A DNA stretch of 64,000 nt from Tyzzerella sp. An114 (GTDB taxonomy: Bacteria > Bacillota > Clostridia > Lachnospirales > Anaerotignaceae), in contig NZ_NFLT01000006.1 in assembly GCF_002161055.1 (NCBI RefSeq), positions 124,001-188,000 of the forward strand, read 5' to 3'. The notes under the pieces were generated by a model. The model saw only the letters and a program-made list of their open reading frames with translations. It was not told the origin of the DNA and searched no databases. The position numbers and the translations under genes are program-made. Numbering within the stretch: position 1 is the stretch's first letter; every line of letters starts with the position of its first letter. Below are positions 48,686 to 55,459 of this stretch, piece by piece.

Positions 48686-49018
48686 TCAGTCTTCAAAGTC
48701 CTCATCAGTGAAATCTGTGGCACAAACAGGTATCATATTTCCACATTTAGGACATGGAATTTCTTCTTCTTCCTCAAAAACTTCCTCAGAAACTTCTATC
48801 TCCTCACCACATTCAGGGCATATAAAAGCATACTCATATGTAGCTTCCCCATTACCGTCTTCACCAAACTGTTCAAGTATTCCATCAAGAAGCTCTCCCA
48901 TATCATCAAGAACATCAGCAAAGGCAGCAAAAACTTTACCCTCTTTTGTATCCTCTGAAAAACCGCTTTCTTTACAGAAATTTCTTAAATAATCAACTTT
49001 GTCCTTAAAATAATCCAT
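48686..49018 (-). CDS. CD1247-type zinc-ribbon protein
   Basis: 110 residues. The N-terminal part (DYFKDKVDYLRNFCKESGFSEDTKEGKVFAAFADVLDDM, in part) resembles the CD1247 N-terminal domain of clostridia. The C-terminal half is a zinc ribbon with CPECG and CPKCG, separated by a very acidic stretch. The function is unknown; such ribbons often bind nucleic acid or protein partners. It follows efp by 64 nt, but the efp terminator lies between them, so expression may need read-through. Confidence 0.7.
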   Translation of the reverse strand: MDYFKDKVDYLRNFCKESGFSEDTKEGKVFAAFADVLDDMGELLDGILEQFGEDGNGEATYEYAFICPECGEEIEVSEEVFEEEEEIPCPKCGNMIPVCATDFTDEDFED

Positions 49019-49032
49019 AAATTTTACCTCCT

Positions 49033-49067
49033 AAAAAAATAAGGTGCAGAATAATTTTTTCTGCACC
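49033..49067 (-). terminator. Terminator of efp
   Basis: Stem GGTGCAGAA / TTCTGCACC (49043-49051, 49059-49067), loop of 7. On the minus strand it is followed by TTATTTTTTT. Confidence 0.85.
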
Positions 49068-49082
49068 AAAAATTTAAAATAA

Positions 49083-49640
49083 TTAAGCTCTACCTAAGTA
49101 TTCGCCTGTACGAGTATCAATCTTGATAACTTCACCCTGATTGATGAAAAGAGGTACCTGAACACTAGCACCTGTCTCAACAACAGCTGGTTTTGTAGCA
49201 CCCTGTGCTGTATTTCCTGCAAATCCTGGTTCTGTTTCAGTAATTTCAAGCTCTACAAATAATGGAGGCTCAATACCGAAAACCTGTCCTTCGTAAGAAA
49301 GTATTTTAACCATTTCATTTTCTTTAACGAATTTAAGAGCATCTCCAACATCAGATGCATTAACAGCAATCTGGTCAAATGTCTCTGTATTCATAAAGTG
49401 GAAAAGGTCGCCATCTGTGTAAAGATACTGCATATCAAGTCTATCAATATGTGCTCTAGGCATTTTTTCAGTTGGTCTGAAAGTTTTTTCTACAACTGCT
49501 CCTGTTTTAAGATTTTTAATTTTTGTACGAACGAAAGCTGCTCCTTTACCTGGTTTAACGTGCTGGAACTCAAGAATAACGTAAATTTCGCCTTCGTATT
49601 CCATTGTTACACCATTTCTAAATTCACCTGCTGAAATCAT
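49083..49640 (-). CDS. efp: Elongation factor P
   Basis: 185 residues, three beta-barrel domains. The tip loop of domain I reads [12 protein letters not shown], with Lys at the position (~32) that is modified in some bacteria. Domain III ends [24 protein letters not shown] rescues ribosomes stalled at proline runs. It has a promoter at 49678-49706, GAGGAGG before the start and its own terminator. Confidence 0.97.
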   Translation of the reverse strand: MISAGEFRNGVTMEYEGEIYVILEFQHVKPGKGAAFVRTKIKNLKTGAVVEKTFRPTEKMPRAHIDRLDMQYLYTDGDLFHFMNTETFDQIAVNASDVGDALKFVKENEMVKILSYEGQVFGIEPPLFVELEITETEPGFAGNTAQGATKPAVVETGASVQVPLFINQGEVIKIDTRTGEYLGRA

Positions 49641-49677
49641 TAGTTTTCCTCCTCGTTAATAAAACAAATCATCTACT

Positions 49678-49706
49678 ATTTTAAAATAATTTTTTATATT
49701 TTTCAA
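49678..49706 (-). promoter_or_regulatory. Promoter of efp
   Basis: On the minus strand, TTGAAA (49701-49706), 17-bp spacer, TAAAAT (49678-49683). Confidence 0.65.
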
Positions 49707-49742
49707 TATAAAGTTTTGATTTTAGGCAAAATAAGGGGTTTT

Positions 49743-50267
49743 TCAGTTAATTTTAAAAGGTTTTATGCCCTCACGTCTGAAATAAAATCCCATAACAAAT
49801 CTTTCCATTCCTCTTTTAACCTTTGTTATAAGCTGGTCTCTTTTACATATTGGTGATGTAAGTATAGACAAAGCACCGGCTCTGTTTCCGCACCAAACAT
49901 CTGTAAAAGCTTGATCTCCAATCATAGCTGTTTCTTCAGGTAAAGCATCAAATCTTTTCATAACAGCACGAAGTTTTTTGATACCAGGTTTACCTGCTTT
50001 ATATACAGCCAGTGTTCCCAAATTTTCATTAAATATCTCTATTCTCTCTTTATTATTGTTGGAAAGTATTGAAAGTTTAAAGCCTTGCTTTTTTAAAAAT
50101 TTTAAAAGCTCCACAATATCATCATCAGGCTTTGCAACATCAAAAGGAGCAAGAGTATTATCAATATCAAAAACAAGAACTTTTATACTTCTTTTTTTAA
50201 GTTCATCAATAGGAAGCTCATAAACAGACCTTACATACATATCTGGGAAAAATCTGTCAAAAATCAC
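49743..50267 (-). CDS. YqeG-family HAD-IIIA phosphatase
   Basis: 174 residues from GTG at 50267, placed 8 nt after GAGG. The N terminus then reads IFDRFFPDMYVRSVYELPI, as in YqeG proteins. HAD motif I is VLVFDIDNTLAPFD near residue 32, motif II is LSILSNN, and motif III/IV is MIGDQAFTDVWCGNRAG. It is likely a Mg-dependent phosphatase related to mitochondrial PGP phosphatases; the substrate is unproven. Its promoter lies at 50300-50328. Confidence 0.88.
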   Translation of the reverse strand: MIFDRFFPDMYVRSVYELPIDELKKRSIKVLVFDIDNTLAPFDVAKPDDDIVELLKFLKKQGFKLSILSNNNKERIEIFNENLGTLAVYKAGKPGIKKLRAVMKRFDALPEETAMIGDQAFTDVWCGNRAGALSILTSPICKRDQLITKVKRGMERFVMGFYFRREGIKPFKIN

Positions 50268-50299
50268 AAAAAACACCTCAATCAAAAATTCTTTAAAAA

Positions 50300-50328
50300 A
50301 TTATATCAAACCTCTATGATATTGTAAA
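50300..50328 (-). promoter_or_regulatory. Promoter of the YqeG-family gene
   Basis: On the minus strand, TTTACA (50323-50328), 17-bp spacer, TATAAT (50300-50305). Confidence 0.65.
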
Positions 50329-50337
50329 GAAAAAGCC

Positions 50338-50955
50338 TTATCCTCTCATAAAAGGATTATTTTTTCTCTCATAATCAAGAGTAGTTGAAGGGCCATGTCC
50401 TGGAAAAACTTTATAATCTCCCTTAAACTCAGAAAGCTTTTTAAGTGATTTTATAATTTCTTTATAATCCCCTGTCTCAAAATCTGTTCTTCCACAGCTT
50501 CCCTGAAAAAGTGTGTCTCCTGATATTATACAATCACCTATTAAAAGACAAATACTTCCCTCTGTATGTCCTGGTGTATGCATAACTTTAAAACTCATTT
50601 CTCCAACAGTGAAAGTCTCACCATCTTTCAACAAAACATCAGGTATAATACTTACATCTCCCCCCATATAACAAGAAAGATTTATAGCTGGGTCTTGTAA
50701 AACTCTTGTTTCATGCTCTCCCGCACAAACCTTACAGCCATATTTTTCTTTAATCTCATCAACAGCACTTATATGGTCTCCATGACCATGAGTAAGTATT
50801 ATGTATGAAGGCTTTATATTATTTTTTTCAAAATAATCTTCAAATATTCCAGCATCACCCTCACAATCAATAATAACACAGTTTTTTTCACTGTCTGTAA
50901 GAACATAACAGTTTGTTCCACCATTACCCATAACAAAACATTTCATTTCTATCAT
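50338..50955 (-). CDS. MBL-fold metallo-hydrolase, glyoxalase II-like
   Basis: About 205 residues from the ATG at 50955, ~10 nt after AAGGAGAG. The metal-binding motif THGHGDHIS is near residue 58, with further His in HTPGHTEGS, the Asp ligand in SGDTLFQGSCGRTDF and the last His in FPGHGPSTT. This pattern matches the YcbL/glyoxalase II-like branch. The CYVL and VIIDCEGD N-terminal features agree. It hydrolyses thioester-like or unknown substrates. It appears to be a single gene. Confidence 0.88.
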   Translation of the reverse strand: MIEMKCFVMGNGGTNCYVLTDSEKNCVIIDCEGDAGIFEDYFEKNNIKPSYIILTHGHGDHISAVDEIKEKYGCKVCAGEHETRVLQDPAINLSCYMGGDVSIIPDVLLKDGETFTVGEMSFKVMHTPGHTEGSICLLIGDCIISGDTLFQGSCGRTDFETGDYKEIIKSLKKLSEFKGDYKVFPGHGPSTTLDYERKNNPFMRG

Positions 50956-51165
50956 TAATCTATCTCTCCTTATTATCACAATTATACTTTAATATGAATA
51001 TTATAATCATAAAGTCATTTATCTATCAATATTTTTATATTCCAAAAATATTTTTAATACTTTTGTTCTAAAGTAGCGTATATTTACATATAGATAACAT
51101 TACCTAAATATTTTTATAACAGGTTTATGATATTTATTATATATAAGATGAAAGGAGATGATAAT

Positions 51166-51264
51166 ATGAAAAATACTATAACAGTAAACACAGCTAACAC
51201 AACAAATACAGTTAATACAATTCCTGTGGAGGTATTAGAGGAATGTCTTTATCTTATAGACTAA
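51166..51264 (+). CDS. Putative 32-residue Thr/Asn-rich peptide
   Basis: ATG at 51166 with a near-ideal AAAGGAGATG Shine-Dalgarno 8 nt upstream. The frame ends in three consecutive in-frame stops (TAA TGA TAA) and is followed 10 bp later by a strong terminator. The N-terminal half is a Thr/Asn/Val repeat-like run (TVNTANTTNTVNT); the C-terminal half is IPVEVLEECLYLID with one Cys. No family is recognised. It is not hydrophobic enough for a type I toxin. It is the only plus-strand gene here and stands alone between an MBL hydrolase and a GGDEF gene. I see no confident promoter. It may be a signalling or modified peptide, but this is speculative. Confidence 0.6.
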   Translation: MKNTITVNTANTTNTVNTIPVEVLEECLYLID

Positions 51265-51273
51265 TGATAATAT

Positions 51274-51322
51274 AAAAAAAGAGAGTATTTTATTTTTAAA
51301 ATAAAAAAATACTCTCTTTTTT
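51274..51322. terminator. Bidirectional terminator between the 32-aa peptide gene and the GGDEF gene
   Basis: Arms AAAAAAGAGAGTATTTT and the complement ending in CTCTCTTTTTT form a long stem with A- and T-runs on both sides. It serves both convergent genes. Confidence 0.88.
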
Positions 51323-51328
51323 ATTTGT

Positions 51329-52513
51329 TCAAAAATTCAAATCATCAAAAAACATAAAATTATTTTTACCATTATTTTTAACATAATAAAGTGCCTTATC
51401 AGCCTTTTCAAAAATATCATTCCAAAGTGTATATTTATATACCTTTTCAGTATGTACACCTAAACTTATAGAAAGATTTACATTTTCAATAGCAGTAGGA
51501 ATATTCAAATTTCTTATAGAATTAAGAAGTACACAACTTAAATTTTTTGCATCCCCTTTTTTCATATTAGGTACTACAACACAAATTTCCTCGCCACCAT
51601 ATCTAACAGCATAACCATATTTTATATTTGAAATTATTGTTTGTGATACAATTCTAAGTATATCATCACCTTTTTGATGACCAAAATAGTCATTAAAAAG
51701 CTTAAAATTATCAATATCAATAACAAATATAGATATATAACCATAACCTACAGCTACACTTTTAAATATATTATCTATATTTTCATCAAAAAATCGTCTG
51801 TTATAAAGACCTGTAAGAGAGTCATGTTCCAAAAGATTTTTTAACATTTTATTTTTTTCTTCTATCTCATTTTTTTGAGATATTATTATTTTCTTTTCAC
51901 AAAAACTTTGTCGCTCTCTAGAAAATTTATATACACTTATAAATATAGCTGAAAAAGCTATACAAATTGTAGATACCATAGCACCATAATGCTGGCTGCC
52001 TGTGGTTTTATCAAATATATTAAGTGCAACAACAAACAAAATTGCAGGTATAGAAAAAATAAAAACAGCCTGTATAGGTGTCATATATACAAGTAAACCT
52101 ATAAACATCATACCTGTAACATACTGAGATATATTATTCCCTACACGTTGGTCATAAAGTGTAACAGATGCAATCCAAAATATATAAAAAAAAGAAAAAA
52201 CAAACTGAAGATTTATAATACCTCTATAATTGGATTTATCCATATTTACACCAATTAATATAACAACCAAAGACACAATAAGCATTATTATATAAAACAC
52301 TGTATAAACTTTACTAGCAACACTTCTAAGTGTAAAATCAGTGTATATAAGTGTATGTATTATATTATAAATTTGAAATACAGGTATAATGAACAAAATA
52401 AATTTCATATATTTAATTATTTTTTTAGACTCTTCAATAAGAAATTCCTTTTCCATTTCTTCATTTAGGTATGCCATGTTAAAAAAACTTTTAATAGTAT
52501 CAAATAAATTCAT
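51329..52513 (-). CDS. Membrane-bound diguanylate cyclase (GGDEF domain)
   Basis: 394 residues from the ATG at 52513, six nt after GGTGGGG; the longer open frame runs back through the tRNA-Arg gene and is not real. Six membrane segments fill residues ~35-215. A short coiled coil (EIEEKNKMLKNLLEHDSLTG) leads to the GGDEF domain, with DIDNFKLFNDYFGHQKGD and the active-site loop RYGGEEI. The usual fifth residue Phe is Ile. No RxxD inhibition site is seen at the usual spacing before the loop. It probably makes cyclic di-GMP. No EAL domain or ligand-binding motif is visible. Confidence 0.85.
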   Translation of the reverse strand: MNLFDTIKSFFNMAYLNEEMEKEFLIEESKKIIKYMKFILFIIPVFQIYNIIHTLIYTDFTLRSVASKVYTVFYIIMLIVSLVVILIGVNMDKSNYRGIINLQFVFSFFYIFWIASVTLYDQRVGNNISQYVTGMMFIGLLVYMTPIQAVFIFSIPAILFVVALNIFDKTTGSQHYGAMVSTICIAFSAIFISVYKFSRERQSFCEKKIIISQKNEIEEKNKMLKNLLEHDSLTGLYNRRFFDENIDNIFKSVAVGYGYISIFVIDIDNFKLFNDYFGHQKGDDILRIVSQTIISNIKYGYAVRYGGEEICVVVPNMKKGDAKNLSCVLLNSIRNLNIPTAIENVNLSISLGVHTEKVYKYTLWNDIFEKADKALYYVKNNGKNNFMFFDDLNF

Positions 52514-52564
52514 AAAATTCCCCACCAAAATAAAATTTAAATTTATTATACTATATGAGAACAT

Positions 52565-52598
52565 AAAAAAAACAGCTTTGCAATAGCAAAACTGTTTT
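52565..52598 (-). terminator. Terminator of tRNA-Arg
   Basis: Imperfect stem AACAG-C-TTTGC / GCAAA-A-CTGTT with an AATA loop. On the minus strand it is followed by eight T (52565-52572), which lie just upstream of the GGDEF gene's TATAAT-like -10 box near 52547. Confidence 0.75.
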
Positions 52599-52604
52599 AA
52601 TTGA

Positions 52605-52678
<74 letters not shown>

Positions 52679-52708
52679 ATATTCACATTACTTATCAGAA
52701 CGAATTAT

Positions 52709-52737
52709 ATTTTAACTAAAAATAATGCTTTTGTCAA
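52709..52737 (-). promoter_or_regulatory. Promoter of tRNA-Arg
   Basis: On the minus strand, TTGACA (52732-52737), 17-bp spacer, TAAAAT (52709-52714), about 30 bp before the tRNA 5' end. Confidence 0.8.
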
Positions 52738-52756
52738 CACTTTTTTTAAAAAATTT

Positions 52757-52782
52757 AAAGGCGGTATAAACCGCCTTTTTTT
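52757..52782 (-). terminator. Terminator of ridA
   Basis: Stem AAAGGCGG / CCGCCTTT around a 6-nt loop. On the minus strand it is followed by TTTAAATTTTTT. The plus-strand T-run is actually longer, so it may work both ways. Confidence 0.75.
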
Positions 52783-52789
52783 ATAAAAA

Positions 52790-53173
52790 TTATTTACCGA
52801 TATATGCTATCATTTCAATTTCAACCATAACATCTTTAGGAAGTCTTGCAACCTCAACACAAGCTCTTGCTGGTTTGTGTTCATTGAAATATTCACCGTA
52901 AACAGCATTTATTGCACCGAAATTATTCATATCAGAAATAAATATTCCAGCTTTAACAACATCTTTTACAGTAGCACCACATGATTTAAGTATTGCAACA
53001 CAGTTTTCAAGAGACTGTCTTGTCTGAGCTTCTATACCCTCAACAATAGTATTTGTAGCAGGGTCAATAGGGATTTGACCTGAAATAAAAGCAAAATCTC
53101 CAGCAACAACAGCGTGTGAATATGGTCCGAGAGCCTCAGGTGCATTTTCAGCAGTAATCATTTTTAAACTCAT
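52790..53173 (-). CDS. ridA: RidA-family reactive intermediate deaminase
   Basis: 127 residues from the ATG at 53173, 8 nt after GGGAGG; the longer frame has no family sequence. [28 protein letters not shown] (in part), the catalytic-Arg segment [26 protein letters not shown] (in part) and length are typical of YjgF/RidA. It hydrolyses 2-aminoacrylate and related imines, protecting PLP enzymes. It is a single gene with its own promoter and terminator. Confidence 0.93.
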   Translation of the reverse strand: MSLKMITAENAPEALGPYSHAVVAGDFAFISGQIPIDPATNTIVEGIEAQTRQSLENCVAILKSCGATVKDVVKAGIFISDMNNFGAINAVYGEYFNEHKPARACVEVARLPKDVMVEIEMIAYIGK

Positions 53174-53219
53174 TTGAAAAACCTCCCATAAAATTATAAT
53201 TTTTGCATTACCTAATTTA

Positions 53220-53248
53220 ATATTAGTTGTTGAAAAGGTCATTGTCAA
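53220..53248 (-). promoter_or_regulatory. Promoter of ridA
   Basis: On the minus strand, TTGACA (53243-53248), 17-bp spacer, TAATAT (53220-53225). It is divergent from the cotJ promoter 31 bp away. Confidence 0.7.
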
Positions 53249-53278
53249 GTAAAAAATGTATTTTACCGGCGGACAATC

Positions 53279-53305
53279 ACAAATTTAAAAATATAACATA
53301 AACTA
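53279..53305 (+). promoter_or_regulatory. Sigma-K/sigma-E-like promoter of the cotJ operon
   Basis: AC (53279-53280), 16-bp spacer, CATAAACTA (53297-53305). This fits the mother-cell sigma-K pattern (AC, 16-17 bp, CATANNNTA) and is one or two bases from the sigma-E -10 box CATACANT. No sigma-A-type pair is evident. Established knowledge: cotJ is mother-cell expressed in Bacillus subtilis. Confidence 0.5.
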
Positions 53306-53336
53306 CTGTTAAAGAGACAAAAGGAGATTTTAAAAT

Positions 53337-53621
53337 ATGGAAGAATGTTTTAGAAATTATATTGGTAAATACTCAAAAAACAACGTAAATACAAGGAATT
53401 GTAATGATACAAACACAAATCCTGACACAGATATAACCTTCACAAATTGCAACAGATGTGTTATAGAAAAGATAGGATATGCTCAGGCTTATGTGCCATA
53501 TCAGGAAGACACCAGTACCGCCAGTGAAGGACAAAGCCTTTTGACAGGCACAGTTTTTTCAGCTCTCGAAATGCCCTATGAAAAAGGTTCAGCTTTAAGA
53601 AGATTTAGTGTAAAGGAGTGA
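53337..53621 (+). CDS. cotJA: Spore coat-associated protein CotJA
   Basis: 94 residues. The conserved C-terminal half reads AQAYVPYQ ... SEGQSLLTGTVFSALEMPYEKG, the signature of CotJA. The N-terminal ~40 residues are Asn/Thr/Cys-rich and variable. CotJA, CotJB and CotJC form an inner spore coat module in Bacillus and clostridia. The gene starts 31 bp after the predicted mother-cell promoter with AAAGGAG upstream, and is followed 4 nt later by cotJB. Confidence 0.9.
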   Translation: MEECFRNYIGKYSKNNVNTRNCNDTNTNPDTDITFTNCNRCVIEKIGYAQAYVPYQEDTSTASEGQSLLTGTVFSALEMPYEKGSALRRFSVKE

Positions 53622-53625
53622 TTTT

Positions 53626-53886
53626 ATGACAAGGGACGAATTATTAAAAAGCCTTATGGAACTTGACTTTATGGCTGTTGATATAGGACTTTATCTCAAC
53701 ACCCACCCAACAGATAGTGTAATGATTGAAGAATACAACAAAGTTGTAACAGCCGGTCAGACTTTACGTGAAAAATTTGAAAATCTTTATGGTCCTCTCT
53801 GTTCTTTCAGGTCTTATGCTCAAAAAGGATGGGAATGGATAGACAATCCTTGGCCATGGCAGCCTTCTGCAAATTTTAATTTATAA
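53626..53886 (+). CDS. cotJB: Spore coat protein CotJB
   Basis: 86 residues. MTRDELLKSLMELDFMAVDIGLYLNTHPTD at the N terminus (in part), then EEYNKVV, LREKFENLYGPL and the Trp-rich end WEWIDNPWPWQ are diagnostic for CotJB. It is a small coat protein of unknown biochemical role that interacts with CotJC. GGAG lies 7 nt before the ATG. It is followed 20 nt later by the 5' segment of cotJC. Confidence 0.93.
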   Translation: MTRDELLKSLMELDFMAVDIGLYLNTHPTDSVMIEEYNKVVTAGQTLREKFENLYGPLCSFRSYAQKGWEWIDNPWPWQPSANFNL

Positions 53887-53906
53887 TCGAAAGGAGATAT
53901 TGAAAA

Positions 53907-54101
53907 ATGTGGATTTATGAAAAAAAACTTGAATTTCCTGTAAAAATTAAAAAGCCCGACGGAAGGCTTGCAAAAATAATGATTGAACAGTATGGGGGTT
54001 CTGACGGAGAACTGGGAGCAGCTTTAAGATATTTAAGCCAAAAATTTACTATGGTTACACCAGAGGCAAAAGCAACATTAAACGATGTAGGTAGTTCGTG
54101 A
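53907..54101 (+). CDS. cotJC: 5' segment of interrupted cotJC (spore coat Mn-catalase-like protein)
   Basis: ATG at 53907 with AAAGGAG upstream. The first 62 codons encode the normal CotJC N terminus (MWIYEKKLEFPVKIKKPDGRLAK, in part; then EQYGGSDGELGAALRYLSQKFTM) up to ATLNDVG. They include the first metal-ligand Glu in GGSDGELGA. The frame then enters foreign sequence (SS) and stops at 54099-54101. The rest of the gene is at 56322-56741. The junction falls at TAGGTA (54088-54093). As it stands, this segment makes a 64-residue fragment without most of the metal site. Confidence 0.92.
   Translation: MWIYEKKLEFPVKIKKPDGRLAKIMIEQYGGSDGELGAALRYLSQKFTMVTPEAKATLNDVGSS
54088..54093 (+). repeat. 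Left junction core (attL-like) TAGGTA
   Basis: Six-base direct repeat at the left edge of the element. cotJC sequence (AACGATG) lies to its left and element sequence (GTTCGTG) to its right. Confidence 0.85.
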
Positions 54102-54113
54102 TAAAAATTTAAT

Positions 54114-54139
54114 AAAAAAGCGGATATATAAATATCCGC
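54114..54139 (-). terminator. Terminator of the aminotransferase gene
   Basis: Stem GCGGATAT / ATATCCGC (54120-54127, 54132-54139) with a 4-nt loop. On the minus strand it is followed by six T (54114-54119). It lies just inside the element's left end and could also stop transcription coming from cotJ before excision. Confidence 0.87.
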
Positions 54140-54147
54140 CTAAAATT

Positions 54148-55320
54148 TTATTTTTTAATTATTCCACTCTTATCAATAGCATCAATAAGTTCTTCTATTT
54201 TCTCAACAGGTAAAACAAGAGCAAATCTTACATGACCCTCTCCAAGAGAGCCAAAGCTTGAACCCGGAGTACATATAACACCTGTTTTCTCTAAAAGTTC
54301 CATACAAAATTCTTCTGAGTTTGTATATCCCTTTGGTAATGGTCCCCATGCAAACATAGTGCCTTCTGAGTCTGGTACATTCCAACCTATTTTTCTAAGA
54401 CCACCACAGAGGGCATCACGTCTTTTTTGATATTCTAAACGGTTTCTTTCAAGTATATCCTGTGGACCATTTAAAGCTGCAATAGCTGCTTTCTGTACAG
54501 GAATGAAAATACCATAGTCAATTTGTGTTCTTATATTTTTAAATTTGCTTATTATCTCTTTATTTCCCAGAGCAAAAGAAATTCTTGCACCTGTAAGATT
54601 ATAACTTTTTGAAAGAGAATTAAATTCTATTCCAACATCTTTTGCACCTTCAAATTTTAAGAATGAAGTTCCCTGTCTTCCGTCAAATATAATTTCAGAG
54701 TAAGCATTATCATGGATAATAATGATATTATATTTCTTAGCAAAAGCAATAAGTTTTACATAAAACTCATCAGGAGCTGTCTTACAGACTGGATTTGCTG
54801 GGAAAGATACAATCATAACTTTAGCTTTTTTAGCAAGTTCTTCATCAAAATTATCAAGGTCAGGAAGATAATTATTTTCTTCCACAAGCTGATAGTATTC
54901 AAGTTTTGCACCAGCTAAAAATGGAGCTGTACTAAATATAGGATAACATGGGTCTGGAACAAGAACAGTATCCCCCTCATTACAGAGAGCAAGACAAACA
55001 TGAGTAATACCCTCTTGAGAACCATAAACAGACATAATTTCATCAGTTTCAAGAGTTACATCATATCTTCTCTTATACCAATTCTGAACAGCCTCCAAAA
55101 GTTCAGGCATATCAGCCAAAGCATATTTATAGCTATCAGGATTTAATGCAGCCTCTGAAACAGCCTGCATAACATGAGCATCTGGTTTAAAGTCAGGAGT
55201 ACCAACCGAAAGATTATAAACAGTTTTACCCTCTTTAATCATCTGATTTTTTTTCTCATTGAGAACAGAAAATATATTAGGCTTAAAGCTTTCTTCTCTA
55301 TCAGAAAAAACAAAATTCAT
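54148..55320 (-). CDS. PLP-dependent class I/II aminotransferase carried in the element
   Basis: 390 residues from the ATG at 55320, 8 nt after GGGGG. The fold-type I motifs are NLSVGTPDF near residue 33, YGSQEGITHVC (phosphate-binding region) near 93, PNPCYPIF-like PDPCYPIF, SFPANPVCKTAP near 172, and the PLP Lys in SLSKSYNLTGARISFALGN near 236. The end has GTMFAWGPLPKGY and HVRFALV. It resembles LL-diaminopimelate/aspartate-type aminotransferases; the exact substrate is unknown. G+C looks like the host, unlike the AT-rich recombinase. A TATAAT box (minus strand, 55360-55365) suggests vegetative expression. It would be lost from the mother-cell chromosome on excision. Confidence 0.88.
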   Translation of the reverse strand: MNFVFSDREESFKPNIFSVLNEKKNQMIKEGKTVYNLSVGTPDFKPDAHVMQAVSEAALNPDSYKYALADMPELLEAVQNWYKRRYDVTLETDEIMSVYGSQEGITHVCLALCNEGDTVLVPDPCYPIFSTAPFLAGAKLEYYQLVEENNYLPDLDNFDEELAKKAKVMIVSFPANPVCKTAPDEFYVKLIAFAKKYNIIIIHDNAYSEIIFDGRQGTSFLKFEGAKDVGIEFNSLSKSYNLTGARISFALGNKEIISKFKNIRTQIDYGIFIPVQKAAIAALNGPQDILERNRLEYQKRRDALCGGLRKIGWNVPDSEGTMFAWGPLPKGYTNSEEFCMELLEKTGVICTPGSSFGSLGEGHVRFALVLPVEKIEELIDAIDKSGIIKK

Positions 55321-55400
55321 AAATAATTCCCCCTTATTTTTCATTTTGATATGTGGAAAATTATAATACAAATTTTTAAAAAAGGATAGAGAAAAACCGT

Positions 55401-55426
55401 ATAAAATTAAACAAAAAACATAAATA
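55401..55426 (+). promoter_or_regulatory. Candidate sigma-E-like promoter of the recombinase gene
   Basis: ATA (55401-55403), 15-bp spacer, CATAAATA (55419-55426), close to the mother-cell sigma-E pattern (ATA, ~16 bp, CATACANT). The start codon is ~33 bp downstream. The match is partial and the region is AT-rich. Confidence 0.35.
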
Positions 55427-55459
55427 TTAATAGTAAATAAAAATAAAGGATTATTTTAT

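Noticed and set aside
53907-54101. cotJC read as a simple dead pseudogene
   Set aside because: Both halves are undamaged, a matching direct repeat marks exact ends, and a recombinase lies between. Excision is the better explanation.
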